Virus record (IMG/VR): IMGVR_UViG_3300032053_004743
Location: 1 to 32,458 of that record
Direction: 5' to 3' (one strand)
DNA length: 32,458 bases
Source of the DNA: a virus
Shown here: in pieces, positions 1-9,300 of the stretch
Layout of the letters: each line of letters starts with the position of its first letter
Numbering within the stretch: position 1 is the first letter of the stretch
Made by a program: the position numbers and the translations under genes
Notes under the pieces: model-generated
The model's database searches: none
The model's input: the letters and a program-made list of their open reading frames with translations, nothing else
Told to the model about the DNA's origin: nothing

Positions 1-2471
1 GTATGTGATGCCGTAGTATTAAACCACACCAAATAGTTTCCTGCACCTGGAGTAGTTGTCATACCATCGAGAAGTGCATAAGTAGTACCTGATGTGGTGC
101 TGGTGTTAACGTCCGTAAGTTGCGTTATAGCTACAGATGTACTACCGGTAGTTCCGGTTCTGCCAGTCTTGCCAGTCTTGCCAGTCCCAGTTTTACCAGT
201 TACACCTTTGACTCCTGTTGTACCCTTAACACCTGTTGTACCCTTAACACCAGTAGTACCAGTTTTACCTTTTGTTCCCGTAGTACCCTTAACACCAGTA
301 GTACCAGTTTTACCTTTTGTTCCCGTAGTACCAGTCTTACCTTTGGAACCAGTTGGACCAGTTTTACCAGTCTTACCCGTTCTACCAAATCCGGTTTTAC
401 CAGTCTTACCAGTTTTACCTTTGGTGCCGGTTGGACCAGTTTTACCCGTTCTACCAGTTTTACCCGTCTTCCCAGTTCTACCAAAACCCGTAAGTCCAGT
501 CTTACCTTTGGAACCAGTTAAACCTGTCTTACCAGTCTTACCAGTCTTACCAGTCTTTCCAGTTCTACCGAACCCAGTTATACCCTTAACTCCTGTAAGT
601 CCAGTCTTACCTTTGGAACCAGTTAAGCCTGTCTTACCCGTTCGACCAGTTTTACCCGTCTTACCTTTGGAACCAGTTGGACCAGTTTTCCCAGTCTTTC
701 CAGTTCTACCGAACCCAGTTATACCCTTAACTCCTGTTAAACCAGTTCTACCAGTCTTACCTTTGGAACCGGTTGGACCAGTTTTACCAGTTTTACCTTT
801 GGTGCCGGTTGGACCAGTTTTACCCGTTTTTCCAGTTCTACCGAACCCAGTTATACCCTTAACTCCTGTTAAACCAGTTCTACCAGTTTTACCTTTGGTG
901 CCGGTTGGACCAGTTTTACCCGTCTTTCCAGTTCTACCAAAACCTGTAAGTCCAGTCTTACCTTTGGAACCGGTTGGACCAGTCTTTCCAGTCTTTCCAG
1001 TTCTACCAAAACCTGTAAGTCCAGTCTTACCTTTGGTACCAGTTAAGCCAGTCTTACCTTTGGAACCAGTTAAGCCTGTCTTACCTTTGGAACCAGTTAA
1101 GCCTGTCTTTCCAGTTTTACCTTTGGTGCCGGTTGGACCAGTTTTCCCCGTCTTTCCCGTTTTTCCAGTCTTTCCTGTCCTGCCTGTATGTCCATAAGTA
1201 CCAGTAATACCAGTTCTACCTCTTAATCCAGTTTGACCAAGAGGACCAGTTTTTCCAGTATGTCCTGTAATACCAGTTTTACCAAAATGACCAGTTGTAC
1301 CAGTTTTCCCAGTTTTACCTTTAGAACCAGTTGGACCAGTTTTCCCAGTCTTACCACGCACACCAGTAATGCCTGTAGTTCCTTTATTACCGGTTTTACC
1401 AGTTTGTCCCTTAAAACCAGTCTTACCTGTTTGTCCTTTGGAGCCAGTTGAACCTGTTGGCCCTTTAACACCTGTAAAACCTGTTCTTCCTTTAGGACCT
1501 GTGAAACCAGTTTTACCAGCAGCCCCAGTCTTACCTGTTTTTCCAGTTTTTCCGGTCCTACCAAAACCAGTTTTCCCAGTCTTACCTGTTTTTCCAGTCT
1601 TACCAGTTATTCCCTTAAAACCTGTTGGACCACGAACACCTGTAAGTCCAGTAGTTCCCTTAGAACCTGTACGACCAGTCTTACCAGTCTTACCAGTCTT
1701 ACCTGTTTGTCCTTTGGAACCAGTCTTACCAGTATAACCTCTAACACCTGTAAGCCCCGTCTTACCATAATGACCAGTTTGACCTGTTTGTCCCTTAATT
1801 CCGGTTGGACCACGAGGTCCGGTTATACCACGAATACCCGTTAGTCCGGTTTTTCCAATTGGACCGGTTTTCCCTGTTTTGCCTTTGGAACCAGTTGGAC
1901 CAGTTTTACCAGTCTTACCCGTTCTACCAAATCCGGTTTTACCGGTTTTACCCGTCTTACCAGTTTGTCCTTTAGAACCAGTGGAACCAGTCTTTCCTTT
2001 AGGACCGGTGGAACCAGTCTTTCCTTTAGGACCAGTGGAACCAGTCTTTCCTTTAGTACCAGTAGGACCTTTTACACCAGTTAATCCTTTAACACCTGTA
2101 GGACCAGTAAAACCAGTTTTCCCTTTTGGACCAGTCTTCCCTTTTGGTCCAGTAGGTCCTTGTGGTCCACCTGCTGGTGCAATTTGTACACCATTAAATC
2201 TAATAACACCATTAACAGCATCTAATTGAAAATCATCACTTGGCCCAGGAATTGGGCCTTGAAAATTTACAATATCACTAGTTGTAACAAAATTACTTGC
2301 TTCTAATGCGATTAGACCTTGATTAGTGAGATTCTGAAGATCTGGTAATATTTTAGTATAAATTTCAGGAAGTATATCTTGAGCAATTATCTGCCCAATA
2401 TAAGTAACAGTAGGAAACGGAGACGGTAAAGATACCGAATTATTTGTTAATGCTTTTATTACAATCAGCAT
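1..2471 (-). CDS. Collagen-like phage fibre protein (3' end cut by window)
   Basis: Read on the minus strand from the ATG at 2471, this frame stays open to base 1 (823 codons). An N-terminal part of about 100 residues (starts [20 protein letters not shown]) probably attaches to the virion. It is followed by a Gly-X-Y collagen-like rod (bases 2168-138) and then a C-terminal domain whose first residues ([11 protein letters not shown]...NYLVWFN) resemble the C1q/TNF-type jelly-roll heads that trimerise bacterial and phage collagens; that head is cut by the window edge. Triplets are dominated by [15 protein letters not shown] and GTK. The likely role is a trimeric tail or capsid fibre, or a surface decoration. 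A weak ribosome site (AGGT) lies 5 bases before the ATG. The plus-strand frame rich in PVLPV over the same bases is a shadow. Fibre identity is firm; its position on the virion is inferred. Confidence 0.88.
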   Translation of the reverse strand, partial: MLIVIKALTNNSVSLPSPFPTVTYIGQIIAQDILPEIYTKILPDLQNLTNQGLIALEASNFVTTSDIVNFQGPIPGPSDDFQLDAVNGVIRFNGVQIAPAGGPQGPTGPKGKTGPKGKTGFTGPTGVKGLTGVKGPTGTKGKTGSTGPKGKTGSTGPKGKTGSTGSKGQTGKTGKTGKTGFGRTGKTGKTGPTGSKGKTGKTGPIGKTGLTGIRGITGPRGPTGIKGQTGQTGHYGKTGLTGVRGYTGKTGSKGQTGKTGKTGKTGRTGSKGTTGLTGVRGPTGFKGITGKTGKTGKTGKTGFGRTGKTGKTGKTGAAGKTGFTGPKGRTGFTGVKGPTGSTGSKGQTGKTGFKGQTGKTGNKGTTGITGVRGKTGKTGPTGSKGKTGKTGTTGHFGKTGITGHTGKTGPLGQTGLRGRTGITGTYGHTGRTGKTGKTGKTGKTGPTGTKGKTGKTGLTGSKGKTGLTGSKGKTGLTGTKGKTGLTGFGRTGKTGKTGPTGSKGKTGLTGFGRTGKTGKTGPTGTKGKTGRTGLTGVKGITGFGRTGKTGKTGPTGTKGKTGKTGPTGSKGKTGRTGLTGVKGITGFGRTGKTGKTGPTGSKGKTGKTGRTGKTGLTGSKGKTGLTGVKGITGFGRTGKTGKTGKTGKTGLTGSKGKTGLTGFGRTGKTGKTGRTGKTGPTGTKGKTGKTGKTGFGRTGKTGKTGPTGSKGKTGTTGTKGKTGTTGVKGTTGTKGKTGTTGVKGTTGVKGTTGVKGVTGKTGTGKTGKTGRTGTTGSTSVAITQLTDVNTSTTSGTTYALLDGMTTTPGAGNYLVWFNTTASH
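138..2168 (-). repeat. Collagen Gly-X-Y repeat tract with ten G1G breaks
   Basis: The tract is 677 codons of degenerate 9-base repeats encoding Gly-X-Y. Threonine or lysine usually fills the Y position and proline appears only at X. I saw no acidic residue in the triplets I translated, so the rod is strongly basic. Nine copies of a GFGRTG element and one GTGKTG element each drop one residue from the triplet register (Gly-X-Gly). The GFG elements lie near 382, 478, 565, 706, 838, 934, 1003, 1558 and 1924, and the GTG near 186. The intervals between successive GFG elements are all 3n+2 codons, which confirms the register. 677 plus 10 missing residues equals 229 triplets. Longer units of about 23-47 codons recur between 382 and 1003, suggesting growth by duplication. 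Confidence 0.88.
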
Positions 2472-2508
2472 GCAGAACCTATATTAAATAGTTGTTCTAT
2501 ATAATAAA

Positions 2509-5500
2509 TTAGTATTTGATCTTGTCACTAATATCACCACTCCATTTACTTCCATTTCCCACAAACATTTCTGACTCAACAACTTCCCCATCACCTAGAT
2601 ACTTTGATAATCTATTAAATTCTTTTTCTTTATTTACCTTCATACTACCAATTTCACCACTAGCTATATCTCTTAATATACCTTCCTGATCTAATATTTT
2701 TCGCAATTCTCGAATATCACTCCCAGGATACCCCTTGTCCTCAAGGAATTCCTCTATTACATCTAGGGCTTCCATGGGGTCTCCACTATTAATAGCTTGT
2801 CGGAACCTATTTCCATCTAAGTCACCCCATAATGGTGACTCCGTATGCCCTTCCCGTACAAGGGAAGATAGTTCTGTGACCTCTGAGGCGGTCCAATTTC
2901 CATATTTCCCTTTATGGTCCCAAATATCAGATTCTGTCTTAATTTTTGCCGGGTCTTTTTTCCCACTTGGACCTGTTCCACCACCCGCACTATTTTTATC
3001 ACTAGACCCTTCAGCAGCAGGTGGCATAGAACCACCTGGAGCCCCACCAGGCATTTCCCCAGCACCTTCACCTGGCATTCCTTCACCAGGTTCACCCATA
3101 GGTGGTGGAGGGGAGAGTAGGCCGCCTCCACCACCCCCAGCTCCACCAGGTGCCGCTCCCGGCTGCATCTCTGGTGGAATATACTCAACCATCTTTCGTT
3201 CAAAAGCTTGCTCTTCCTTAATCTTAAGTACCTCTTCTTCATACTTTCGATTTACAGCTGCATACTTAGTAGTCTTAGAGAATTTGATACCCAATCCTTC
3301 CAATGCTGTCATTGCTTGGACTAGTTCTGTATTAACAGTATGATCTAACTGCTTCTCCCACTCCATCTTAGGTACAATATACCGATTCTCTTGTTCAAGC
3401 TCGTGCTGAGAACGCTTAATACGATAACGATGTGTTAACTCACCTGGACGAGGTTTAATCCAACCATTTATTTTTGCTATTGGCTTAAAGAATTTGGGGA
3501 TAAGCCATGAATTAACAAAGAAATTACGCACAGCTTTCATGCGTTGTAGAAACACAGATAAACCAGTGTATGAACTGGCGTAACTCACCTCTCCATGCAT
3601 AAAACTCTTACTAATTCCAAGAGCAATCAGTTTAATACGTTCAATGACTTCATTATGCTGACTAATATTCATTACACGTTCTTGAACACCAACTAATTCA
3701 AATTTAATACCATAGTGGTACACCAACCAACTAGCAGGATCCATCTCAGCTTGGGCTAGCAATTGAAGTAAACGTTGCTCGTGCTCTGGAGATGGGATCC
3801 AACCAGTCTGAGGATTCCCCAAGAGGGCTGCCTTCAGGGGTGCCGCTTGTCGACGTGCCGTCTGAATACTATTATAGGTTCCAAGTCCATAGGCTTGATA
3901 TGAATGATCACCACTAACTGTTATGTTATATACACAGTCATTATATTTAACTATATCTACACTAGTAATTGGTACATAAATAAAATTATCATCCATCCAC
4001 GTGCGACAGGGAATAGCCTCATTATACCCTTCTCTCTCACGTGGTGAATTTTTACCTAAAACTATCTTCCATAGAGTATCTAATGATGGCCCCTGTATAG
4101 ATAATACCCATTGATCTTTACGTTTCTTACCATCTGACTGTTTACGTTTTGAATATGGAACATAACTAATAGCAGCAAATATACCACAATGAGCACATAT
4201 TTGACGAATTTGATATATAAGCTGTTGTGAAACACTCGAACACTTAATTTGTAAAGTATGGCTGACCCTATTTTTTGATTTTCTAAACGAGCCGTCACCG
4301 GCAAAATATCCTTTTAATAATTCTTTCTTTAATTTAATTGGCCAAGACATAATCTCTTTTGTTAATTTCTTGTATTCAGCATATTCACCACCATCAGCTC
4401 GTAACATATTAGCAATTGATAAGCTAGATTTTCTATGAGCAGATACTGTACAGCCATTACGTTTGATATCCTGATATATATGACCAACAGTATTGAATTT
4501 CTTCAATATCCTAGCAATATCAAACGCCAATGTATTTAATTCGTCTAAACATAAGCTGAAATTTAATCCTCTACCCCAAGAAAGATTCTTAGAACTTCCT
4601 TCTGCCAAATAATATCCTAATAATCTAGCATATTCTATAGTTTTGTTAGTTTTTATTTCCTTGAATTTTCTAGGCAACATTAAATAATCGCCGGGTCTTA
4701 CATCCTCAGCCTTTAGCTGCTTATAAGGTTCATACCATTCTGGAACCCTTACTTGCCATCGATTGGTTCCTTGCCCCTTCCATTTAATTACATTTTTATA
4801 TTTACCTTCACCAAACCCACTACTATGTCCACCAGCAAATGATGCCCCACCATGCATTTCCATACCACAACCACACAAACATGTACGTGGTAATGCAAAT
4901 ACCGGGTATTTATGATTTTTAGTTGATTCTAAGGCTATAGTCCCCTGTGCTTTTACAATAACAATTTCTTTAGGAAAATCTTCTACCCACACGGCATCAA
5001 CAGTAGATTCATAACCATGTCTATCCAACACTTTATCATCAACTGATATATCACATATTGATTTAACAGAACCATCACTCATAGTGACTTTAGTGTTCTT
5101 AGTGTAACAGGCATTATATACGCCGTCTTCGTACATCAGTATTCGCCACATCCTACTAATAACACTTGTACCACGTGTATCATACGGATGCAGACGACGC
5201 GGAAGAAATGTACAATTAACTGGACTAAGTGGTATATTTTGACGAGCAATTAAACGTGAGATTAATTCCGGTGGCATCTGTTCTCGAACACGACGTAACA
5301 ACGTATTATTAGAAGTTAAAACTGCACGAAGCCGATCATCTGGAATAAATTCAATAATTGGATCCATCTTAATAAATGGTGCATCAATTACTTCAAGCTG
5401 ATCTGGATTATGTAAAGCTATATAAGACCATACCCCCTTAGTTTCATCGAACATACAATGTGGGACACATTCTCCAATAACCATAAATTCCTTAACCATA

Positions 5501-6042
5501 TACTCAAGAATTTTTAATAATTCAACGTCTTTACACATCTCCTCATAAGCTTCTCTAATTTCACCAGTTATGCCTTCACCAGATAATTGAAATTCTGACC
5601 AAGGCATCATACTATACAGGTCTAAACAAGAACTAATAACTGGGTCAAGTTTATAAAACAAACGCCAATAACGATTGGCTAAGATACGGTGCACAGGATA
5701 GTGCATCCTGTCCGGTGACTCGTATTCTGGCATGTAGGGGCGTTGTGGTGTTACCATTGCCCCACCACTTGTTAATCCACCACCTCCACCATATCCAACA
5801 CCACCACCCCAGTCTGCTCGTTTTTGAGTTCTAGGATCTAATTCAGCACCTTGAGGTAATATATCTTCAAAGAAATTACGAGATGTCGATCCATGTTTAG
5901 ATGCTAAACCTGGAACAAAAGACTCAAATTTAGAAGCTATATCCTCAACAGTTTGTGGTGTTAAACCATGGGGCATAGGATCCTTATTAGCCTGTAGCCT
6001 AGGGTCTCCATATTTATTCCCTAGTATAATTTTATTTGACAT
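2509..6042 (-). CDS. Portal protein precursor, interrupted by an intein
   Basis: The 1177-residue precursor should splice to a 764-residue portal, the ring at the capsid vertex through which DNA is packaged and ejected. N-extein: an unstructured Gly-rich start (residues 78-95), then HYPVHRILANRYWRLFYKLD and further portal-like alpha/beta sequence to residue 311. C-extein: resumes with SIQTARRQAAPLKAALLGNP, a helical stretch typical of large-phage portal clip and stem regions, with conserved features such as the segment ending LGISKSFMHGEVSYASS. The tail is a low-complexity Pro/Gly linker (about 990-1060) followed by a charged C-terminal segment. The intein occupies residues 312-724. The gene starts 6 bases after the zinc-ribbon gene stop, with a poor ribosome site. 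Portal assignment rests on sequence character plus its position near terminase; I am fairly but not fully sure. Confidence 0.75.
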   Translation of the reverse strand: MSNKIILGNKYGDPRLQANKDPMPHGLTPQTVEDIASKFESFVPGLASKHGSTSRNFFEDILPQGAELDPRTQKRADWGGGVGYGGGGGLTSGGAMVTPQRPYMPEYESPDRMHYPVHRILANRYWRLFYKLDPVISSCLDLYSMMPWSEFQLSGEGITGEIREAYEEMCKDVELLKILEYMVKEFMVIGECVPHCMFDETKGVWSYIALHNPDQLEVIDAPFIKMDPIIEFIPDDRLRAVLTSNNTLLRRVREQMPPELISRLIARQNIPLSPVNCTFLPRRLHPYDTRGTSVISRMWRILMYEDGVYNACYTKNTKVTMSDGSVKSICDISVDDKVLDRHGYESTVDAVWVEDFPKEIVIVKAQGTIALESTKNHKYPVFALPRTCLCGCGMEMHGGASFAGGHSSGFGEGKYKNVIKWKGQGTNRWQVRVPEWYEPYKQLKAEDVRPGDYLMLPRKFKEIKTNKTIEYARLLGYYLAEGSSKNLSWGRGLNFSLCLDELNTLAFDIARILKKFNTVGHIYQDIKRNGCTVSAHRKSSLSIANMLRADGGEYAEYKKLTKEIMSWPIKLKKELLKGYFAGDGSFRKSKNRVSHTLQIKCSSVSQQLIYQIRQICAHCGIFAAISYVPYSKRKQSDGKKRKDQWVLSIQGPSLDTLWKIVLGKNSPREREGYNEAIPCRTWMDDNFIYVPITSVDIVKYNDCVYNITVSGDHSYQAYGLGTYNSIQTARRQAAPLKAALLGNPQTGWIPSPEHEQRLLQLLAQAEMDPASWLVYHYGIKFELVGVQERVMNISQHNEVIERIKLIALGISKSFMHGEVSYASSYTGLSVFLQRMKAVRNFFVNSWLIPKFFKPIAKINGWIKPRPGELTHRYRIKRSQHELEQENRYIVPKMEWEKQLDHTVNTELVQAMTALEGLGIKFSKTTKYAAVNRKYEEEVLKIKEEQAFERKMVEYIPPEMQPGAAPGGAGGGGGGLLSPPPPMGEPGEGMPGEGAGEMPGGAPGGSMPPAAEGSSDKNSAGGGTGPSGKKDPAKIKTESDIWDHKGKYGNWTASEVTELSSLVREGHTESPLWGDLDGNRFRQAINSGDPMEALDVIEEFLEDKGYPGSDIRELRKILDQEGILRDIASGEIGSMKVNKEKEFNRLSKYLGDGEVVESEMFVGNGSKWSGDISDKIKY
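3871..5109 (-). other. Portal intein with LAGLIDADG homing endonuclease (413 aa)
   Basis: This is a protein-splicing element inside the portal, with junctions MYEDGVYNA/CYTKNTKVTM and GLGTYN/SIQTARR. It has Cys1, a TKNH block B motif near intein residues 63-66, two LAGLIDADG helices (LLGYYLAEG, about 163-171, and LLKGYFAGDG, about 264-273) and a C-terminal block CVYNITVSGDHSYQAYGLG ending in Asn, followed by Ser+1. The penultimate residue is Tyr instead of the usual His. Residues 77-95 carry CLCGCG...FAGGH, a metal-binding-like motif also seen in phage homing endonucleases. The endonuclease half would cut intein-free portal alleles. Splicing itself is inferred from intact motifs. Confidence 0.92.
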
Positions 6043-6048
6043 ATTTCA

Positions 6049-6324
6049 CTATTTAGGTTTTTGCATAGTGCCATCAATTATTTCTACTGGTTCATGTTCT
6101 GGTATATAGATTGTTTGGTGTTTAACCCACACCCAGGTTATTTTAACATTATCGCACCCATGAGGGCAACGTAGATCACCAATATTACTCTCAACCATAA
6201 ACATGCGATTACAATTCGCACATTGACCCATTAACCAATCACCTGCAACTATGCAGGTTGTTCCACCATCATCGTCAGGATATTCTATTACATCAGGCTT
6301 GCGCCTTAAGACGCTTTTGGTCAT
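6049..6324 (-). CDS. Small zinc-ribbon protein, function unknown
   Basis: A 91-residue protein with two cysteine pairs, CANC (residues 35-38) and CPHGC (53-57), separated by a short beta-type stretch. This arrangement is typical of a zinc ribbon. It also has an acidic patch (EYPDDDGG) and an aromatic, beta-rich region (KITWVWVKHQTIYIP). It sits between the multi-enzyme protein gene and the portal gene, 6 bases before the portal start, so it is probably co-expressed with the packaging genes. A ribosome site (AGGAAAG) is present but lies unusually far (about 14 bases) from the ATG. I do not recognise a family. It could be a portal- or terminase-associated adaptor, but nothing in the sequence proves this. 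Confidence 0.65.
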   Translation of the reverse strand: MTKSVLRRKPDVIEYPDDDGGTTCIVAGDWLMGQCANCNRMFMVESNIGDLRCPHGCDNVKITWVWVKHQTIYIPEHEPVEIIDGTMQKPK

Positions 6325-6389
6325 TACTTAAACAACTTTCCTATTACTTAAAATAGTATAAAAATATGCAAATTTAGAAATTGTCTTAG

Positions 6390-9300
6390 TTATGCATGAC
6401 GATACTTCAAACGTTCTTGATCTGCTGGACGAGAAATATCTCTGCTCTCTCTAGTCTCTAGAGGATCAATTTCGTTTTTCATAAAGCTATCGTCTATTGA
6501 GCCTGGGAAAGCTATACCAGATTCTTTATCAGAATGTGGTGCCTCTTCTACCCAATGGTCCTTAGTATGAGGAAACACATAAGAACAAGCATCACGACCA
6601 TCTTCTAAGGTGATTAATATACGCTCGTATGGTTGTTCAAAAGCATCCACTTCGGCCAAACATTCATCACTTACTTGGTATAATTCTCCAATAATTGAGT
6701 TTATACCACCTTCAACTAATCCTGGACTATCTTCTGCTGTAATCAATTCATATTTAGGCATAGTTTTAATAGCACCTAAAAATTTAGCGTTCTCAAGAAA
6801 ATGATGATTTGGTTCACCTTTTCGGAGTGTGCCATAGACAAAAAGATAGTTTGACTGCGGGGCATCAGCAGTTGGACCACCAATACCACCAACCTGCGAT
6901 GTACCAGGCCCTACATAGTCTGATTTTGTTTTCTTATTGATTTTGGGATCAAATGTATCAGCCTCTTTATCATTCCCAACCAAAGCCGTAAAAAAACCAG
7001 ACCCATCTGGTAGTTTATGCATTTTTTGACTATTCATGTGTAACACTTGTGTGCCAGTTGGACCCACATCTTTAATTTTCTTTTCAGGAAATATCATCTT
7101 ATGGACTGGTATTTCACCATACTGATCTTTTACTTCCTTCATAAACTTGTTATTCATTAACATTAGTCTTACTATATTGTTAGAGAGATCTTTTATATCA
7201 ACATTAATATCGGTATACTTAGCTAACCACTGCATAGTAGATTGATTATCCATATCATTAATAATTTTTAATGCCATGTCAGCATATGCAGCCTGCTTCA
7301 ACATGGCTACCATCTGCATATCTCCAGCATTATCTAATTTAATAATACGAGGATCACCCATACCCCAAATTTCAATTTCATTTACTATCCATGATCCAGA
7401 TGGATTCACGTTATCAAATTTAGATTCCTCACCAGGATCAACGTATTCAATAGTTACATGACCTTTAAATGGTCTATCAGGATTCTTTAATTTAAATCCG
7501 TCGTCCAACAATCTTTGTTTAATTACGTCGTGTAATCCTGTTAGAAATTCACTTTTAATTGGACTATGAAGTATTCGTTGATCATGTTGATTGGTGAATT
7601 CGTCTGGTGGAAGAAGCTCAATTTCAAATGGTCCAGTTCGTACCAATTCTTCTCTAACAATCTGTTCTAATCTATCAAATTGACCTTCTGGTACATCACC
7701 AATATAAAGCAAGGTCATGTGTGGATCTGAATCATCTTCACCAGCACGTCCTTTTATTGGATATTGTTTAGCTAATTCTGGTGGAAGTGGAATGAATAAT
7801 CCAACTTTTTCACCAGATTTTTTACCGGCCATATATTTAAGACCGGCAGACATTTTAAATGATTTTTTAGTTTGTTCTGCCTTCTTTTCTTCAGATGGAA
7901 TTAGATCTTCCTGTCCACGTCTATCTTCAGGCTCGCCATACAGCGCATTGACCAATTTTTCTATTGGCACCTCTCTAATATCTCCAAACATATACCCTGG
8001 GAGATGCTTAAGATACATATCAACAGCTTCTTCTTCAGACTGCGCACCGAGTACGACTTTATCCTCGTCATATGATTGATCATCTTTTAATTGTTCAATT
8101 ATATATGCTATTTCAGAGTCTCCATCCATTAAATAAACATCTAAACCTTCAGTATCTGCTCCTTCAATACCACTAGCGAACCCGTAATCGCACTTCATAT
8201 GTGTTACATAAGTATCATCACCTTTATATGATCTAATAGAACCTTTAGGCCATTCAACATCAATCTTAATACCTTTATAATTTTTCTTATCTTTTACTTC
8301 ATCCTCGGCCACTTTACGAATTTCTCTATCCCATTTTTGAGTGTAATCACTACCAGCTGTTAATTCGTCCAATAGCTCTTTTGGTATTCCATAATAATGA
8401 CTAAGAAAATCCATCATCTTACCAGTTGAATGGACTTGGTTAAGACCAATACTAAATGTTGCCATATCAGTGTGAATATTACCAGTTGGTATTAGTTTAC
8501 CCATAGTTGACCTTATATCATAAACTAATGCTGCCCAATCTGGATCACCTGGTGCAAAGGCAGGATCGCCTGAAATTAATAACCAATTCTTATATACATT
8601 TTCTTTAAGGAAAAGAATGGCTTTCTTAAGTAGACCGGCTAAAAGGGTTCTCATTTCACTAACAATAGCCTGACCCTCTTCTCCTAAACCTTCTTCTACT
8701 TTCTTATCTTCTAATTTTGAAATCTTATAGTAATATTCATAAATAGTTATTAAATCTTGAGCAGTTAATAAAGTATCAGCCTTCTTTATCAGCCTCCCCT
8801 TAATCTCATTTAAAGCAGTAACCCAATCACCATCAAATGGAACATTACGGTCATCTAGATATACGTGAGCCGGGAGCTTCTTCCCTACATAAATTTCAGA
8901 ATAAGGAATTCCATTAGTGTCTAATTCGGTACTTATTGCTTCTTTTAAATCATCCTCTTGTTGTTTATTTTTGGTAAAATATTGTCTAGCAGTATAGATA
9001 GACACTTTAACATTTTCATTGATTAGTTCTTGTAAAGCTTCCATGGCCCCTTTAATTGGTTTTCCAAACAGATGCTTGCCACTTTTATCCTGATAAATCC
9101 CTTCGGAAGGGGGTTCAAGGATTGTTCCGTCGAGATCGATTGCGACCCAAGAATAGTCTGGTCCTTTGTTTGGGTTAATGTCTTCGTATTTTTGGGCGTG
9201 GAGGATGATGTTATGTTTTTCTTTATTGGCATCTTCATACCTTGGGTTTGGTTGTCCAATGCCATCAGTATATGGAGGATAGACGGCTTCAGACAATGGA

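Noticed and set aside
94-1197. Plus-strand 367-codon frame rich in PVLPV repeats
   Set aside because: It is the antisense shadow of the collagen triplets; the minus strand gives a continuous start-to-edge frame with N- and C-terminal domains.
138-2168. Repeat tract as a CRISPR array or non-coding satellite
   Set aside because: Units are 9-base multiples in one reading frame encoding Gly-X-Y, with no unique spacers of constant length.
2914-3343. Plus-strand and alternate-frame Pro/Ser-rich frames over the portal tail
   Set aside because: They are shadows of the low-complexity Gly/Pro linker of the portal and lack ribosome sites.
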